Below are positions 5,500 to 5,680 of a stretch of DNA of 5,680 nucleotides, one piece after another (the first letter of the stretch is position 1; every line of letters starts with the position of its first letter). The notes beneath the pieces are model-generated. The model searched no databases. It had not been told where the DNA came from and worked only from the letters and a program-made list of their open reading frames with translations. Location of the stretch: assembly GCA_003511885.1 (NCBI GenBank), contig DOIX01000333.1, forward strand, positions 2,428 to 8,107. The letters run 5' to 3'. The position numbers and the translations under genes were made by a program. This stretch comes from Cyanobacteria bacterium UBA11153 (GTDB taxonomy: Bacteria > Cyanobacteriota > Cyanobacteriia > Cyanobacteriales > Coleofasciculaceae).

Positions 5500-5680
5500 A
5501 ATATCAATTACGGCAAGAGATAATACAGATATATTAAACTGATTGCGAAAATTTAAAAAAAGATCTCAAGAGACGAGAAAAGTGGCTCGTAATTGACGCA
5601 AACAGGATCCTAAAAACACTTTGGCAAGATATCGATTCCGTCCCTATTTTCTGTGATATGATATAGCAACCGCCACATCG
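5500..5680. other. Gene-free right end
   Basis: AT-rich spacer after the MFS stop. ACGAG (5573-5577) can pair with CTCGT (5586-5590), but no T-run follows on the plus strand. On the minus strand a run of seven T lies 11 bases beyond the stem, too far for a normal terminator. No open frame of note was seen. Confidence 0.6.
5654..5662 (+). promoter_or_regulatory. Possible extended -10 promoter for a gene beyond the edge
   Basis: TGATATGAT is an extended -10 (TGn followed by TATGAT, five of six). No good -35 is seen at 16-18 bases, which is tolerated for extended -10 promoters. Transcription would start near 5669 and leave the window. Confidence 0.35.

Overview
The window looks like part of a cyanobacterial chromosome. 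Four copies of the HIP1 palindrome GCGATCGC occur in 5.7 kb. Heptanucleotide tandem arrays sit between genes. The base composition is moderately AT-rich. The protein set includes a receiver-PAS histidine kinase, RuvA, a sucrose-phosphate phosphatase and a stand-alone PD-(D/E)XK protein. These features fit a HIP1-containing, probably filamentous, cyanobacterium; the exact genus cannot be read from the sequence.

Layout, left to right: (1) 1-1354, minus strand: receiver-PAS-histidine kinase, cut by the left edge inside its ATPase domain. (2) 1355-1862: about 500 bases with no gene, holding short GGGGAGT repeats, a dyad over a weak promoter-like site, and a set of inverted repeats that could fold on the minus strand. 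(3) 1863-2495, minus: ruvA, with a heptad array directly abutting its start codon. (4) 2642-3262, plus: a protein of unknown role with PD-(D/E)XK nuclease-fold signatures. (5) 3273-4031, minus: sucrose-6-phosphate phosphatase, convergent with (4); an AGTTGAC array spans both stop codons. (6) 4032-4257: divergent spacer with two heptad arrays in opposite orientation that can pair into a 19-bp stem. (7) 4258-5499, plus: a 413-residue MFS transporter whose ATG abuts the second array. (8) 5500-5680: no gene, with a possible extended -10 promoter near the right edge.

The genes do not form an obvious operon or pathway. They are mostly single units in alternating orientation: signalling, recombination repair, an unknown nuclease-like protein, the last step of sucrose synthesis, and a transporter. 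The most distinctive feature is how tightly heptad repeats adjoin gene ends: they touch two start codons, contain one stop codon and overlap another. For two genes (phosphatase and transporter) the longest open frame starts too far upstream, and for the transporter that extra N-terminus is translated repeat. The least described protein is the nuclease-like one. I see no CRISPR array, insertion sequence, tRNA or rRNA.
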